A stretch of 64,000 nt of DNA. Source: Flavobacterium tructae (GTDB lineage Bacteria > Bacteroidota > Bacteroidia > Flavobacteriales > Flavobacteriaceae). Positions 1 through 9,047 of the stretch are shown one piece after another. The first letter of the stretch is position 1. Every line of letters starts with the position of its first letter. The notes under the pieces are model-generated. The model made no database searches. It was not told the origin of the DNA and saw only the letters and a program-made list of their open reading frames with translations. The translations under genes and the position numbers were made by a program. The DNA lies in contig NZ_MUHH01000028.1 in NCBI RefSeq assembly GCF_002217475.1, positions 62,001 through 126,000 on the forward strand, written 5' to 3'.

Positions 1-878
1 TTTGGAAAAAATACAAAGGAAACGAACCAAAGCCTGCTGACAAACTGGATTTAATCAAACAAGTAATTGATAAAATCTCTTTACAACATACTACACCTGA
101 GAAATTCCAGTCTGAAATTGAAAAACAAATTCCGGAATTAACAGCGTATGTTAAAGCAAAAGATTTACTGTATATCGATGCTTCAAAACCACTTGTAGTT
201 CGTAAAGAGCCGGCTTATATGGCAGGAGTGGCAGGAGCTTCTATTTCGGCTCCCGGACCTTATGATAAAAATGCCAACACCTATTATAATGTGGGAAGCA
301 TGTCAGGCTGGACGGCTGAAAATTCAGAAAGTTACCTGCGTGAATACAACGATTATATCCTTCAAATTTTAAACATTCACGAAGCTGTTCCGGGACATTA
401 TACTCAATTGGTGTACAGCAATCAATCGCCAAGTATCATTAAATCTATTTTAGGAAATGGTGCTATGGTAGAAGGCTGGGCTGTTTATGCAGAGAAAATG
501 ATGTTGGAAAGCGGATATAAAAACTCTGATGAGATGTGGTTAATGTACTACAAATGGAACTTGAGAGCTACTTGCAATACCATTTTGGACATTAGTGTAC
601 ATACTAAAAATATGTCTAAAGAAGCGGCATTGGATTTATTGACTAAAGAGGCTTTCCAGCAACAAGCTGAGGCAGATGGGAAATGGAAACGTGTAACTTT
701 ATCACAAGTACAATTGTGTTCTTATTTTACAGGATACACCGAAATCTATAATTTAAGAGAAGAACTTAAAAAGAAAGAAGGGGATAAATTCAATTTGAAG
801 AAGTTTCACGAGAAATTCTTGAGTTTTGGAAGTGCTCCAGTGAAATATATCAAAGAATTAATGTTGTCTGAGGAATAA
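1..878 (+). CDS. DUF885 family zinc hydrolase, C-terminal part
   Basis: The reading frame is open from the left edge (first full codon at position 3), so this is the C-terminal part of a longer gene; the first in-frame ATG at 219 is internal. The protein carries HEAVPGHYTQ, the HExxPGH-type zinc motif of DUF885 proteins (peptidase-like, usually about 550-600 residues and exported), and a downstream VEGWAVYAEKM segment that supplies the likely third ligand and is also typical of the family. The signal peptide, if any, lies outside the window. The substrate cannot be read from the sequence. A strong terminator follows at 989-1026. Confidence 0.85.
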   Translation, partial: WKKYKGNEPKPADKLDLIKQVIDKISLQHTTPEKFQSEIEKQIPELTAYVKAKDLLYIDASKPLVVRKEPAYMAGVAGASISAPGPYDKNANTYYNVGSMSGWTAENSESYLREYNDYILQILNIHEAVPGHYTQLVYSNQSPSIIKSILGNGAMVEGWAVYAEKMMLESGYKNSDEMWLMYYKWNLRATCNTILDISVHTKNMSKEAALDLLTKEAFQQQAEADGKWKRVTLSQVQLCSYFTGYTEIYNLREELKKKEGDKFNLKKFHEKFLSFGSAPVKYIKELMLSEE

Positions 879-988
879 ACAGCAACAATTACGGCCGATT
901 TTAAACTTATAGAATCGTCGTTTGTAAGATTTTGTTTTATTAAGTGTAAAACATTTTTTTGAGAACTGCGTCCTAATGGATGCAAAGT

Positions 989-1026
989 AAAAAGACTAAC
1001 AGTTTATTTAACCGTTAGTCTTTTTT
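989..1026 (+). terminator. Intrinsic terminator after the DUF885 gene
   Basis: Stem 989-1000 pairs with 1014-1025 (core GACTAAC/GTTAGTC) and is followed by a run of six T. The A-rich left arm means it may also work from the minus strand. Confidence 0.8.
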
Positions 1027-1054
1027 ATTTTGAGGTTTAAATAGTAATTTATGT

Positions 1055-1087
1055 AAATCCGACAGGTTTTAAAAACCTGTCGGATTT
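1055..1087. repeat. AAATCCGACA-type palindromic hairpin
   Basis: This is a nearly perfect palindrome: AAATCCGACAGGTTTT reads into its complement with almost no loop, then TTTGTTTT. It sits between the convergent ends of the DUF885 gene and the 135-residue hypothetical. The same AAATCCGACA/TGTCGGATTT arms recur at 17231-17269 with a different centre. Confidence 0.8.
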
Positions 1088-1121
1088 GTTTTATAGGTCA
1101 AATTCTATTATCATTTAAATT

Positions 1122-1529
1122 CTATTTCGATTTCGACTCTAATTCAAACAATTGTACCTGACTTTTCAAGCGATCGATGAGTAAATTCATCATCCTTTTG
1201 TTGAGACTGGAAGAGTTTTGAATATAAGTTTCGTATTCTTCAAGGGTAAAAAGCGCCATTACGATTCCTTTTAGAGAATTTCTAAACTTAATATCTTTTT
1301 GAATGGAGTTTTCAATGGTTTGGAGTTTCTTTTCTACCGTGTACGAGTAAAAATCAGCTTTATTTTTGTTGACATAGTTAATGAAAACCGCAACAAATAA
1401 ATCGTTCTGAAGTTTTAAAATGGGTCTAATGGTTTGATTTTGAAACAACTCATCCGCAGAAGATTGAGCACTTATGGTTCCTAAAGTTTCGCCTCTGAAT
1501 TCTTTTAAAAAAGTGTCTCTTGCTTCCAT
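1122..1529 (-). CDS. Conserved hypothetical protein, 135 aa
   Basis: A soluble, largely helical 135-residue protein beginning MEARDTFLKEF, with no signal peptide, membrane segment or catalytic motif that I recognise. The C-terminal third (RMMNLLIDRLKSQVQLFELE) looks like an amphipathic helix suited to self-association. Similar small proteins occur in flavobacteria, but I know of no established function. The gene stands alone, convergent with the DUF885 gene and divergent from the lipoprotein gene at 1659. The frame, length and ATG start support a real gene. Confidence 0.65.
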   Translation of the reverse strand: MEARDTFLKEFRGETLGTISAQSSADELFQNQTIRPILKLQNDLFVAVFINYVNKNKADFYSYTVEKKLQTIENSIQKDIKFRNSLKGIVMALFTLEEYETYIQNSSSLNKRMMNLLIDRLKSQVQLFELESKSK

Positions 1530-1658
1530 GTTTTTTCTTTAAATTTAGAAAAAAATCCGATACGATTTTTTCTATTTAAACTAAAAATGATGCAATTCCT
1601 TATTATTTTAAACTCCTGAACTTTGTTTGAAATGAATTTGCATTTTAAAACTTCAAAA

Positions 1659-2087
1659 ATGATCAAAAAAATTATACTTTTTTCTTTATTGGCTCTTGCT
1701 CTAATTTCTTGCAATTCAAAAGAAAATAAAGAAGAGTACAAACATGCTGTTTATCGCGCGGTTCACAAAGGCGATACAGCAGTCTTAGACATTCGTATAA
1801 ACAACAAGCGGTTTTTCGGCCGCTATGAAGTATTCTACCATAAAATTGGTAAAGATTCCGGGGATGTAAGAGGAGATATAAAAGGAGACACCCTAAGAGG
1901 GGATTATCATTTTATCTCTAATGGCGGAAACTGGAAGAGAGTTCCTTTAGCCTTGCTAAAAAAAGACAATAAACTGTTCTTAGGAAAAGGAGTAATCGGA
2001 ATTTATTTTAATCTTCCGCTTTTTATGCCTGAAGTACCCATCGAGTATGATGAGTCAGAATTTGTTTTTGAAAAAGTTAAGGAGTAG
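1659..2087 (+). CDS. Small lipoprotein, hypothetical
   Basis: A 142-residue protein starting MIKKIILFSLLALALISCNSK: a short basic N-terminus, a hydrophobic stretch and the lipobox LISC with the lipidated cysteine at residue 18. In-frame ATGs lie upstream at 1623 and 1632, but starting there would put extra residues before the signal peptide, so 1659 is preferred. The mature part contains repeated DIRINNKRFFGRYEV / GDIKGDTLRGDYHF elements, a beta-rich pattern seen in several small Bacteroidota lipoproteins. The function is unknown. The mature protein is probably anchored in the periplasm or outer membrane. Confidence 0.7.
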   Translation: MIKKIILFSLLALALISCNSKENKEEYKHAVYRAVHKGDTAVLDIRINNKRFFGRYEVFYHKIGKDSGDVRGDIKGDTLRGDYHFISNGGNWKRVPLALLKKDNKLFLGKGVIGIYFNLPLFMPEVPIEYDESEFVFEKVKE

Positions 2088-2099
2088 TTTTTGTTTATT

Positions 2100-2181
2100 T
2101 GTTTCAGGTTTCAGGTTGTTATTAGGTTTATTGACGAAGTCAAAACTTGAAACCTGAAACCTGAAACCTGAAACGTGAAAC
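2100..2181. repeat. GTTTCAGG-family palindromic repeat, copy 1
   Basis: The left arm has tandem TTTCAGG words; the right arm has four tandem GAAACCTG-type words that are their reverse complement. It separates the convergent stops at 2087 and 2192 and may act as a bidirectional terminator. Other copies lie at 6023, 23005, 33645 and, degenerate, 50757. Confidence 0.8.
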
Positions 2182-2191
2182 AAAACTTTTC

Positions 2192-3448
2192 TTAATCAAA
2201 CCTACCAATCTTCGAAGGCAGTTCAAATATCTCAAGATCGAAATATTCTACAGATGCCATTACGTGATCAAATATATCAGACATAATATATTCGTAATTG
2301 GCCCAGCGTTTATCGCTCGAAAAAGCATAAATTTCTAATGGAACTCCATTCGCAGTCGATTGCAGTTGACGGCACATCATGTGCATGTCTTTGTTTAAAC
2401 CGGGATGTGTCACCAAATATTGCATGATATACTTGCGAAACAATCCTAAATTAGTCATGTTTCGGCCATTAAGCGCCAACGTTTTATCAACTCCGCGTAT
2501 TTCATTGTATTTGTCGATTTCGGCTTGTCTGGTCTCGATATAAGAAGAAATTAATTGCACTTTTTTCATCTGATTCAAATCTTCGTCATTCAAAAAACGA
2601 ATACTGCTGCTTTTGATCAAAACGTGTCTTTTAATACGTCGACCGTCAGATTTCTGCATACCGCGCCAGTTCTGAAAAGAATCAGAACTCAAAGCATAGG
2701 TTGGAATTGTAGTAATCGTGTTGTCAAAATTTCGAACCTTAACGGTTGTCAGGTTAATTTCGATTACATCACCATCAGCACCGAATTTATCCATCGTAAT
2801 CCAGTCGCCAATACGAACCATGTCGTTTATCGCAACCTGAACGCTCGAAACAAAACCGAGAATAGTATCTCTGAAAATCAAGATAATAATAGCCGAAAGT
2901 GTTCCTAGGATAGTCAGCAATTCGCCTTGTTTAATTCCGAATAATTTCGAAATAATAATGGCAACTCCAAAAATCCAGAGAACAATCATAATAACCTGAA
3001 CAAAACTGTCGATTGGTTTGTCGCTGTATTCCGGTTTTTGCTTTAAATAATCACGTAAAGCATTAAAAATGGTACGGGTAATCCACAATCCCAGCAAAAC
3101 GATATAAACGCCCACTATTTTTCCAAAAACAGACTCCCAGTATTCATATTTGTCCAGAATAATCGGAACAGCCTTGTAAATAAAGAAAAACGGAATTAAA
3201 TAGGCCGTGTATTTTGTGGTTTTATTGTGAATGAGGTAATCGTCAAATTTTGTTTTGGTACGCTGCGCAAAAACGGCGGTTAGCGTAACCAAAACAAACT
3301 TTGCAAAATAATAAATGGCATAAGCCAGTATTACCATAATGGCAATATTAAAGACCAGACTCACATAAGACGCAATATTACGGCTCATGCCCCAGTCTCT
3401 AAAAATAGGGTATAAAAAGTTGAATATTTTATCCAAAAGTCTAGGCAT
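2192..3448 (-). CDS. YbdG-like mechanosensitive channel (MscS family)
   Basis: An inner-membrane channel of 418 residues, close to the length of E. coli YbdG (about 415). About five N-terminal membrane segments precede the conserved MscS core, which includes GDWITMDKFGADGDVIEI, the stretch VKVRNFDNTITTIPTYAL, and SFQNWRGMQKSDGRRIKR. This GADG...NWRGM...GRRIKR signature is specific to the YbdG branch rather than to short MscS proteins. YbdG-type channels give small conductances and help cells survive osmotic downshift. The start codon overlaps the stop of the upstream DUF3817 gene by 8 bp, which indicates translational coupling. Confidence 0.88.
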   Translation of the reverse strand: MPRLLDKIFNFLYPIFRDWGMSRNIASYVSLVFNIAIMVILAYAIYYFAKFVLVTLTAVFAQRTKTKFDDYLIHNKTTKYTAYLIPFFFIYKAVPIILDKYEYWESVFGKIVGVYIVLLGLWITRTIFNALRDYLKQKPEYSDKPIDSFVQVIMIVLWIFGVAIIISKLFGIKQGELLTILGTLSAIIILIFRDTILGFVSSVQVAINDMVRIGDWITMDKFGADGDVIEINLTTVKVRNFDNTITTIPTYALSSDSFQNWRGMQKSDGRRIKRHVLIKSSSIRFLNDEDLNQMKKVQLISSYIETRQAEIDKYNEIRGVDKTLALNGRNMTNLGLFRKYIMQYLVTHPGLNKDMHMMCRQLQSTANGVPLEIYAFSSDKRWANYEYIMSDIFDHVMASVEYFDLEIFELPSKIGRFD

Positions 3449-3728
3449 TATTCTCCAGGTATTTTTTCTCTATATAAAAAGTTCCAAACGGAATAAGTGA
3501 CGCGATTTGTATAATTGCAAAAGTTTTTAAATCCCAGTTTTGCGGTTTTTTAAGTAAAATAGCCAACAATACATATCCGATAAATAAAACACCATGCGTC
3601 ATTCCCAACGGACGTAATAAGGTATGATAAAGTTCAGGATTATTGGTTTTGATGAAAAGCATATTGGTAAACAATACTAAATAAGAGATTCCCTCTAAAA
3701 TTGCAGTAACTTTGAAAATCTTGAGCAT
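3441..3728 (-). CDS. DUF3817 membrane protein
   Basis: A 95-residue protein with three predicted membrane helices: LEGISYLVLFTNMLF, GMTHGVLFIGYVLLAILL and IIQIASLIPFGTFYIEKKYL. The EGISYL start, the GxxHG motif in helix 2 and the PFGTF in helix 3 are the recognised pattern of DUF3817 (YdzA-like) integral membrane proteins, whose role is unknown. It overlaps the YbdG-like channel gene by 8 bp, so the two are co-transcribed. Confidence 0.82.
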   Translation of the reverse strand: MLKIFKVTAILEGISYLVLFTNMLFIKTNNPELYHTLLRPLGMTHGVLFIGYVLLAILLKKPQNWDLKTFAIIQIASLIPFGTFYIEKKYLENNA

Positions 3729-3805
3729 ATTCTATTTTTTGAGTTTAATACTAGCAAAATTAAGTATTATCGTTGGTTTTTGCAGTATCAATCAGGAAAG
3801 TAATT

Positions 3806-3813
3806 TACTTTTG
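3806..3813 (+). promoter_or_regulatory. Putative promoter -7 element (TACTTTTG)
   Basis: TACTTTTG matches the Bacteroidota TAnnTTTG element. A TTTG at 3779-3782 lies 23 bp upstream, at the long end of the spacing reported for Flavobacterium. It leaves a short leader before the ATG at 3832. Confidence 0.5.
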
Positions 3814-3831
3814 TAATCTTAAACTTTGATA

Positions 3832-4362
3832 ATGAGTAAACGCGATTTAAAAAAATATCTTGCCGAATTAGATAAGGAACAGCTCGAAGAGCAAATTATC
3901 GAATTGTATGAAAAGTTTAGTCCTGTAAAAGTGTACTACGATTTTGTCTTTAACCCTAAAGAGGATAAACTATTGCAGGAATGTAAAGTAAAGATTTCAC
4001 ACGAATACTTTCCGATCAAAAAAGCAGGAGCCAGGAAACGTCCGAAAGCAAAATTGCGACGTTCGGTAGCGCAGAAATACATCAAACATTTTATTTTGTT
4101 AGGAGTTGATCCTTTTGTTGTTGCTGATATTATGCTTTACAATATAGAAATAGCGCAAACTTATTCGTCTCAAAATCCGGTTAAACAGGAATTATTCTGT
4201 AAAAGCATCTTCAATTCCTTCGAGCAGGCCGTGAATTTTTCGATTTCCAATGGAATTTTACCGGATTTTAAAGAAAGAATCATCACCATTCAACAAGAAA
4301 CTCTTCAACAAAAATGGATAAATAGGTACGATTTTGAGGCAATTTTAGAGAAAATCGACTAA
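3832..4362 (+). CDS. DUF6155-like hypothetical protein
   Basis: A 176-residue soluble protein. The ATG at 3832 (MSKRDLKKYL) is chosen over an in-frame TTG at 3826 because it is the normal start codon and lies just downstream of a promoter-like TACTTTTG. It is helical and highly charged, with a basic patch (KKAGARKRPKAKLRRS) followed by a hydrophobic helical region (FILLGVDPFVVADIMLYNIEIAQ). The overall pattern resembles proteins annotated as DUF6155, known mainly from Bacteroidota and without an assigned function. The basic patch could contact nucleic acid, but that is only a guess. Confidence 0.6.
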   Translation: MSKRDLKKYLAELDKEQLEEQIIELYEKFSPVKVYYDFVFNPKEDKLLQECKVKISHEYFPIKKAGARKRPKAKLRRSVAQKYIKHFILLGVDPFVVADIMLYNIEIAQTYSSQNPVKQELFCKSIFNSFEQAVNFSISNGILPDFKERIITIQQETLQQKWINRYDFEAILEKID

Positions 4363-4444
4363 TAAAGTGATTCTCATAAAAAATCTTATTTAAAAAAAAC
4401 ATTTATTTTAGGTTAAAATAAAGTGAAAAACTGTTTTTTCGGTG

Positions 4445-4452
4445 TATTTTTG
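4445..4452 (+). promoter_or_regulatory. Putative promoter -7 element (TATTTTTG)
   Basis: TATTTTTG matches TAnnTTTG and lies 20 bp before the ATG of the SF2 helicase at 4473. The -33 region is weak (GTG rather than TTG). Confidence 0.5.
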
Positions 4453-4472
4453 CAAAAATCCAAAAATAAACA

Positions 4473-6014
4473 ATGTCTCAAAACACTTTAGAAATAGAAA
4501 GAGAAGAGAAAAAAGAACTTTATGCATATCAAAAAGGCGATATTGATGCCATTTTTGATCGTTTAGACAACGCTCCTCCGAAACATCATTTATTATATCA
4601 ATTACCAACAGGTGGTGGAAAAACTGTGATTTTTTCCGAAATCGTTCGTCGTTATTTAGCTAATAATGATAAAAAAGTGGTGGTCCTGACACACCGTATC
4701 GAACTTTGTAAGCAAACCTCAAAAATGCTAAAAGGGTTTGGTGTTTCCAATAAAATCATTAACAGTAAAGTAAAAGAATTACCGGACCAAAACGATTTCT
4801 CTTGTTTTGTGGCCATGGTCGAGACTTTAAAAAACCGTATCAATGACGAAAAACTACATTTAGATAACATTGGTTTGGTTATTATTGATGAGGCACATTA
4901 CAATTCATTCCGAAAATTACTAAACTCATTCAAAAATGCTTTTATTCTTGGAGTAACAGCGACGCCTTTGAGTTCAAATATAAAATTACCAATGCACCAG
5001 AGTTACAATGAACTTATTGTGGGTGATACCATTAGTTCATTGATTGACAAGGGATTTTTGGCTCGTGCAACAACCTATAGTTATGATGTTGGATTAACCT
5101 CTCTTAAAGTAGGTATTAACGGAGATTATACCGTAAAATCATCCGATGATTTGTATACGAATACCATCATGCAGGAAAAATTGCTGCACGCTTATACAGA
5201 ACGCTCAATAGGTAAAAAGACCCTGATTTTTAATAATGGTATCCACACTTCGTTATATGTTTATGAAACATTTAGAGAAGCAGGGTACGACATCAGACAC
5301 CTTGATAATACCAGCAGCTCAGAAGAGCGTAAGGATATTTTACAATGGTTCAAAAAAACACCGGATGCGATTCTGACTTCTGTGGGAATCTTAACAACAG
5401 GTTTTGATGAACCAACGGTTGAAACGATTATTTTGAACAGAGCGACTAAGTCATTAACGCTTTATTATCAGATGATTGGTCGTGGATCCCGTAAATTACC
5501 CGGAAAAGACGAATTTACAGTAATCGATTTGGGTAATAACGCAGCACGTTTTGGTTTATGGAGTGAGCCGGTAAACTGGCAGCACATCTTTAAATCACCT
5601 GAATTTTATTTAGAGAATCTTCGTGATGATACTGAAATTGAAATGTATTTTAAATACAGTATGCCGCCGGAATTGCGTGCTAAATTCAGTAAAACTGCCG
5701 ATGTAACTTTTGATGTTGATGAAGAGCATAAGTTAATTATCAAACAAAATTTACGTTCAAAAGTGGTTCTAGACAAATCGTTAGAACAACATGCTTCCAT
5801 GTGTGTGGACAATACAGAAACGCTGCAAGAAGCAAAATCATTAGGTAAAGAACTTGATGATGATATTGAATGCCGTATCAAACGTTTTGCAAAATGTTTG
5901 AGTCAGTGTAGTAAAAACTACCGCGAATGGCTTCTTGACGATTATAAAAAGAACCTGACGTTATTAATAGGTAAGAAGTATCGTGAAAAAATCATGAATG
6001 AACCGGACGAATAG
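4473..6014 (+). CDS. DEAD/DEAH-box SF2 helicase
   Basis: A 513-residue superfamily 2 helicase. Visible motifs are LPTGGGKT (Walker A, residues 44-51), DEAH (139-142), GVTATP (about 160-165) and QMIGRGSRK (motif VI, about 333), with a Q/YQ-type N-terminus AYQKGDIDAI. The arrangement resembles the SSL2/RadD-like group of restriction-helicase-fold ATPases. The last 130 residues (SKTADVTFDVDEEHKL and onward) contain three Cys in CRIKRFAKCLSQC, but these do not form a clear zinc finger. A role in DNA or RNA remodelling is inferred; the substrate is unknown. A DEAD-box gene follows in the same direction after a repeat-filled spacer. Confidence 0.85.
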   Translation: MSQNTLEIEREEKKELYAYQKGDIDAIFDRLDNAPPKHHLLYQLPTGGGKTVIFSEIVRRYLANNDKKVVVLTHRIELCKQTSKMLKGFGVSNKIINSKVKELPDQNDFSCFVAMVETLKNRINDEKLHLDNIGLVIIDEAHYNSFRKLLNSFKNAFILGVTATPLSSNIKLPMHQSYNELIVGDTISSLIDKGFLARATTYSYDVGLTSLKVGINGDYTVKSSDDLYTNTIMQEKLLHAYTERSIGKKTLIFNNGIHTSLYVYETFREAGYDIRHLDNTSSSEERKDILQWFKKTPDAILTSVGILTTGFDEPTVETIILNRATKSLTLYYQMIGRGSRKLPGKDEFTVIDLGNNAARFGLWSEPVNWQHIFKSPEFYLENLRDDTEIEMYFKYSMPPELRAKFSKTADVTFDVDEEHKLIIKQNLRSKVVLDKSLEQHASMCVDNTETLQEAKSLGKELDDDIECRIKRFAKCLSQCSKNYREWLLDDYKKNLTLLIGKKYREKIMNEPDE

Positions 6015-6022
6015 AAAATTTT

Positions 6023-6183
6023 GTTTCAGGTTTAAGGTTTCAGGTTTTTTTGGAATCTAAACAAAATTATATTCTTAAAAGGAGAAATAGCATTTTAGAG
6101 TAATTCATTCTATTGCGATTTCTCCTTTGCAAATTACCAGAAACTCATTTTTAAGTTATCAAAGCAACCTGAAACTTGAAACC
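6023..6183. repeat. GTTTCAGG-family repeat, copy 2, around a second hairpin
   Basis: The left arm (6023-6050, GTTTCAGGTTTAAGGTTTC) and right arm (6166-6183, AACCTGAAACTTGAAACC) flank an inner inverted repeat, AAAGGAGAAAT at 6078-6088 against ATTTCTCCTTT at 6118-6128. The whole spacer between the two helicase genes is therefore nested palindromes. Confidence 0.7.
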
Positions 6184-6211
6184 AATAAAAACAAAATAAA
6201 CAAAATAAAAG

Positions 6212-7546
6212 ATGTCTAAACAATTCTCATCATTAGGAATTTCAGCACCAATTTTAAAAGCATTAGGCGAATTGAATATTGTTGAACCAACAGAAATTCA
6301 ACAAAAAACAATTCCATTACTTCTGGCTGAAACTCAGGATGTAGTTGGTTTAGCCAAAACAGGAACTGGTAAAACCGCAGCTTTCGGATTGCCGTTGCTG
6401 CAGTTAGTTGATGCAGAATCTCCTGTTGTTCAGGCTGTCATTTTAGTTCCAACGAGAGAACTTGGACAGCAAATCTTTAGAAATTTAGAAAATTTTGGAA
6501 AACATATTCCAAATATTTCTATTGCTTCAATTTGTGGAGGAATTCCAATAAAACCACAAATTGAGCGATTAACACAACCTACACAAATAGTGGTTGCCAC
6601 ACCGGGACGTTTAATTGATTTAATTCAGCGCAAAGTGATTGATTTAAAACAAACTTCTTATTTAGTGCTGGATGAAGCCGATGAAATGGTTTCGATACTT
6701 AAAGAAAGCTTGGACGAGATCATTGCGGAACTTCCTAAAAAACACCGTACTTTATTGTTTTCGGCTACTTTACCGGGAACAATCAAACAACTGATTCAGA
6801 ACTATTTGAATAAAAATGTAGTTCAGGTTAGCGCAAATATGGAAACTGCAGGTAATCAAGGAATTGATCACGAATATATTGTAGTGGATCCAATTGAAAA
6901 ACTGGATGTTTTAATGCATTTCCTGAATTCAAAAGAGGGAGAACGAGGTATTATTTTCTGTAAAACCAAAGCAGCAGTCAATAAATTGGCAAAGAATTTA
7001 GCGATCAATCGTTTTTCTTCAGGAGCACTTCACGGCAGTTTGTCGCAAGGAATACGTGACAGAATTATGGAGCAGTTTCGTGAAGGACATATCAATATAT
7101 TAGTGGCTACAGATTTGGCAGCAAGAGGAATTGATGTAAAAGAGATTTCTTATGTGGTGAATTATCATTTGCCTGATACTTATGAAAACTATGTTCACCG
7201 AAGCGGAAGAACCGCAAGGGCAGGAGCAAAGGGGCTTTCACTAACGGTTTTGCAGGAGGAAGAAGTAGCAGAAATTCCCGAATTTGAAGCAGAATTAGGA
7301 ATTAAATTTACCAAATTCCAAAAACCGTCGGCTTTAAGTCTTGAAGAAAACAATATGCTTTTATGGGCCAAGCAGATTTTCAAAACAAAGCCCAATCATG
7401 ATATGTCAACCGATCTGAAAACAAAGGTAAAGACTGTTTTTCATCATCTGACTAAAGACGAATTAATTGAAAAATTGATGGCCAGTTATGTTTTACAGAA
7501 CAAAGTTGAAGTCACCGAAAAACCTGTTAAAAAATTCAAAAAGTAA
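6212..7546 (+). CDS. DEAD-box ATP-dependent RNA helicase
   Basis: A 444-residue RNA helicase with the full DEAD-box set: AKTGTGKT (48-55), PTRELGQQ, TPGR, DEAD (154-157), SAT (about 183), ARGIDV and HRSGRTARAG (about 329). The Q-motif is present upstream (EPTEIQQKTIP). It resembles the RhlE/CshA/DbpA group. The C-terminal tail of about 75 residues ends in a lysine-rich stretch (KPVKKFKK) without an obvious RRM-like domain, so assignment to DbpA is not supported. A role in ribosome assembly or RNA turnover is typical of the family and is inferred here. Confidence 0.92.
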   Translation: MSKQFSSLGISAPILKALGELNIVEPTEIQQKTIPLLLAETQDVVGLAKTGTGKTAAFGLPLLQLVDAESPVVQAVILVPTRELGQQIFRNLENFGKHIPNISIASICGGIPIKPQIERLTQPTQIVVATPGRLIDLIQRKVIDLKQTSYLVLDEADEMVSILKESLDEIIAELPKKHRTLLFSATLPGTIKQLIQNYLNKNVVQVSANMETAGNQGIDHEYIVVDPIEKLDVLMHFLNSKEGERGIIFCKTKAAVNKLAKNLAINRFSSGALHGSLSQGIRDRIMEQFREGHINILVATDLAARGIDVKEISYVVNYHLPDTYENYVHRSGRTARAGAKGLSLTVLQEEEVAEIPEFEAELGIKFTKFQKPSALSLEENNMLLWAKQIFKTKPNHDMSTDLKTKVKTVFHHLTKDELIEKLMASYVLQNKVEVTEKPVKKFKK

Positions 7547-7559
7547 TATTCCGGCCGAT

Positions 7560-7567
7560 TAACTTTG
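7560..7567 (+). promoter_or_regulatory. Putative promoter -7 element (TAACTTTG)
   Basis: TAACTTTG matches TAnnTTTG, 62 bp upstream of the NADH dehydrogenase ATG. No TTG is seen at the -33 position, so this is only a candidate. Confidence 0.35.
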
Positions 7568-7629
7568 CTAATTTATGTTGTATATTTATAAGGTAATTTC
7601 ACTATAATCCCAGTTAATATACAGCATAT

Positions 7630-8889
7630 ATGAAGATAGTCATCATAGGAGGTGGTTTTGCAGGAATCAATCTTGCAAAAGAGCTTGTTAACCATCCTCA
7701 GATACAGGTAACTCTTGTAGATAAGAACAATTATAACTTTTTTCCACCACTTATATATCAGGTTGCTACGGCTTTTTTAGAACCCTCAAGTATCAGTTAT
7801 CCGTTTAGAAAATTCTTTGCTGGTAAAAAGAATCTTGAGTTTCGTTTAGGAGAATTGCTTTCTGTGGTTCCGGCCGAGAATAAAATTATCCTGAACAACG
7901 GAGAATTAACATACGATCATTTAGTTTTTGCAACCGGTGCCGAAACCAGTTATTTTGGAATGGAAAATGTAATGAAAAACGCCATTCCGATGAAAACGCT
8001 AAACGACGCCATCGAAATGCGTAATGCACTGCTTAAAAACCTTGAAAAAGCAGCAATTACCAAAGACATGCGTAAACGACGCAAATTATTAACTATCGTT
8101 GTTGCTGGAGGAGGCCCGACAGGTGTGGAAGTATCCGGAATGTTTGCCGAAATGCGCAAAAGTATTCTGTTAAAAGAATATCCGGAATTAGAAACATCAG
8201 CCAGTAATGTGTATTTAGTCGATGGGGGAGACGCACTCCTCTCGCCTATGAGCAAAGCCTCTCAGGAGGATACCCTTGAAGCACTTACCAAACTTGGTGT
8301 TGTGGTAAAACTTCAAACACGTGTTGTTGACTATGTTGATGATACTGTTCATTTTGCAAACGGCGAGACCATTAAAACCAAAAATCTGATTTGGGCTGCC
8401 GGAGTTTCTGCTAAAATTTTTGAAGGAATCCCAGCAGAAAGCTATGGCCGCGGAAAACGTATGGCGACAGATGAATACAATAAAGTCAACGGACTCGTAA
8501 ATATTTACGCTATTGGTGACACAGCCATCACAGCCGGTGATAAAAATTTCCCGGACGGGCATCCGCAAGTAGCGCAGGTCGCTATTCAGCAAGGATTAAA
8601 TTTGGCTAAAAACTTTAAAGCAATGGTTCAAAACAAACCTTTAAAAGCATTTATGTACAATGACAAAGGTTCTATGGCAATTATTGGAAAAAATAAAGCT
8701 GTTGTAGATTTACCAAGTCCAAAATGGCATTTTAAAGGATTCTTTGCCTGGTTTATTTGGTTATTTGTTCATTTGATGTCTTTGATTACCTATAGAAACA
8801 GATTGAATACCTTCTGGAACTGGATGATTGCTTATTTCGCAAAAGATCAGTCTCTAAGAATGATTATCAGACCGGATAAAAGATCTTAG
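7630..8889 (+). CDS. Type II NADH dehydrogenase (NDH-2), FAD-dependent
   Basis: A 419-residue flavoprotein of the pyridine nucleotide-disulphide oxidoreductase fold. The N-terminal FAD site is IIGGGFAGINLAKEL (residues 4-18), the NAD(P) site is VVAGGGPTGVEVSGMFAEM (about 157-175), and NIYAIGDTA is the second FAD contact. The C-terminus holds a hydrophobic amphipathic segment (FFAWFIWLFVHLMSLITYRNRLNTFWNW) typical of NDH-2 enzymes that sit on the inner face of the cytoplasmic membrane. It oxidises NADH and reduces menaquinone without pumping protons. It is monocistronic, with a terminator at 8949-8982. Confidence 0.9.
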   Translation: MKIVIIGGGFAGINLAKELVNHPQIQVTLVDKNNYNFFPPLIYQVATAFLEPSSISYPFRKFFAGKKNLEFRLGELLSVVPAENKIILNNGELTYDHLVFATGAETSYFGMENVMKNAIPMKTLNDAIEMRNALLKNLEKAAITKDMRKRRKLLTIVVAGGGPTGVEVSGMFAEMRKSILLKEYPELETSASNVYLVDGGDALLSPMSKASQEDTLEALTKLGVVVKLQTRVVDYVDDTVHFANGETIKTKNLIWAAGVSAKIFEGIPAESYGRGKRMATDEYNKVNGLVNIYAIGDTAITAGDKNFPDGHPQVAQVAIQQGLNLAKNFKAMVQNKPLKAFMYNDKGSMAIIGKNKAVVDLPSPKWHFKGFFAWFIWLFVHLMSLITYRNRLNTFWNWMIAYFAKDQSLRMIIRPDKRS

Positions 8890-8948
8890 AAAATAAATCC
8901 CAATCTTTTAAATTCCAAGGAGAAAAAAGATACAAACTATACTAAAAT

Positions 8949-8982
8949 AAAAAGCCAGAATCATAATAGAATCTGGCTTTTT
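8949..8982. terminator. Bidirectional terminator
   Basis: Stem AAAAAGCCAGA (8949-8959) pairs with TCTGGCTTTTT (8972-8982) between the convergent NDH-2 and MFS genes, with A and T tracts suited to both strands. It is flanked by an outer word repeat: CCAATCTTTTAAATTCCAA near 8902-8920 and its approximate complement near 9014-9033. Confidence 0.8.
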
Positions 8983-9047
8983 TATGCTCAAATAAATACT
9001 CACAATTCATTGGAATTTGGAATTTAAAAATTGGAGTTTAATAATCT

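Noticed and set aside
1122..1529. Glyoxalase or other VOC enzyme
   Set aside because: No beta-alpha-beta-beta-beta pattern or His/Glu metal ligands; the protein is mainly helical and stays hypothetical.
6212..7546. DbpA assignment for the DEAD-box helicase
   Set aside because: The C-terminal RNA-binding domain typical of DbpA is not visible; only a lysine-rich tail follows the helicase core.
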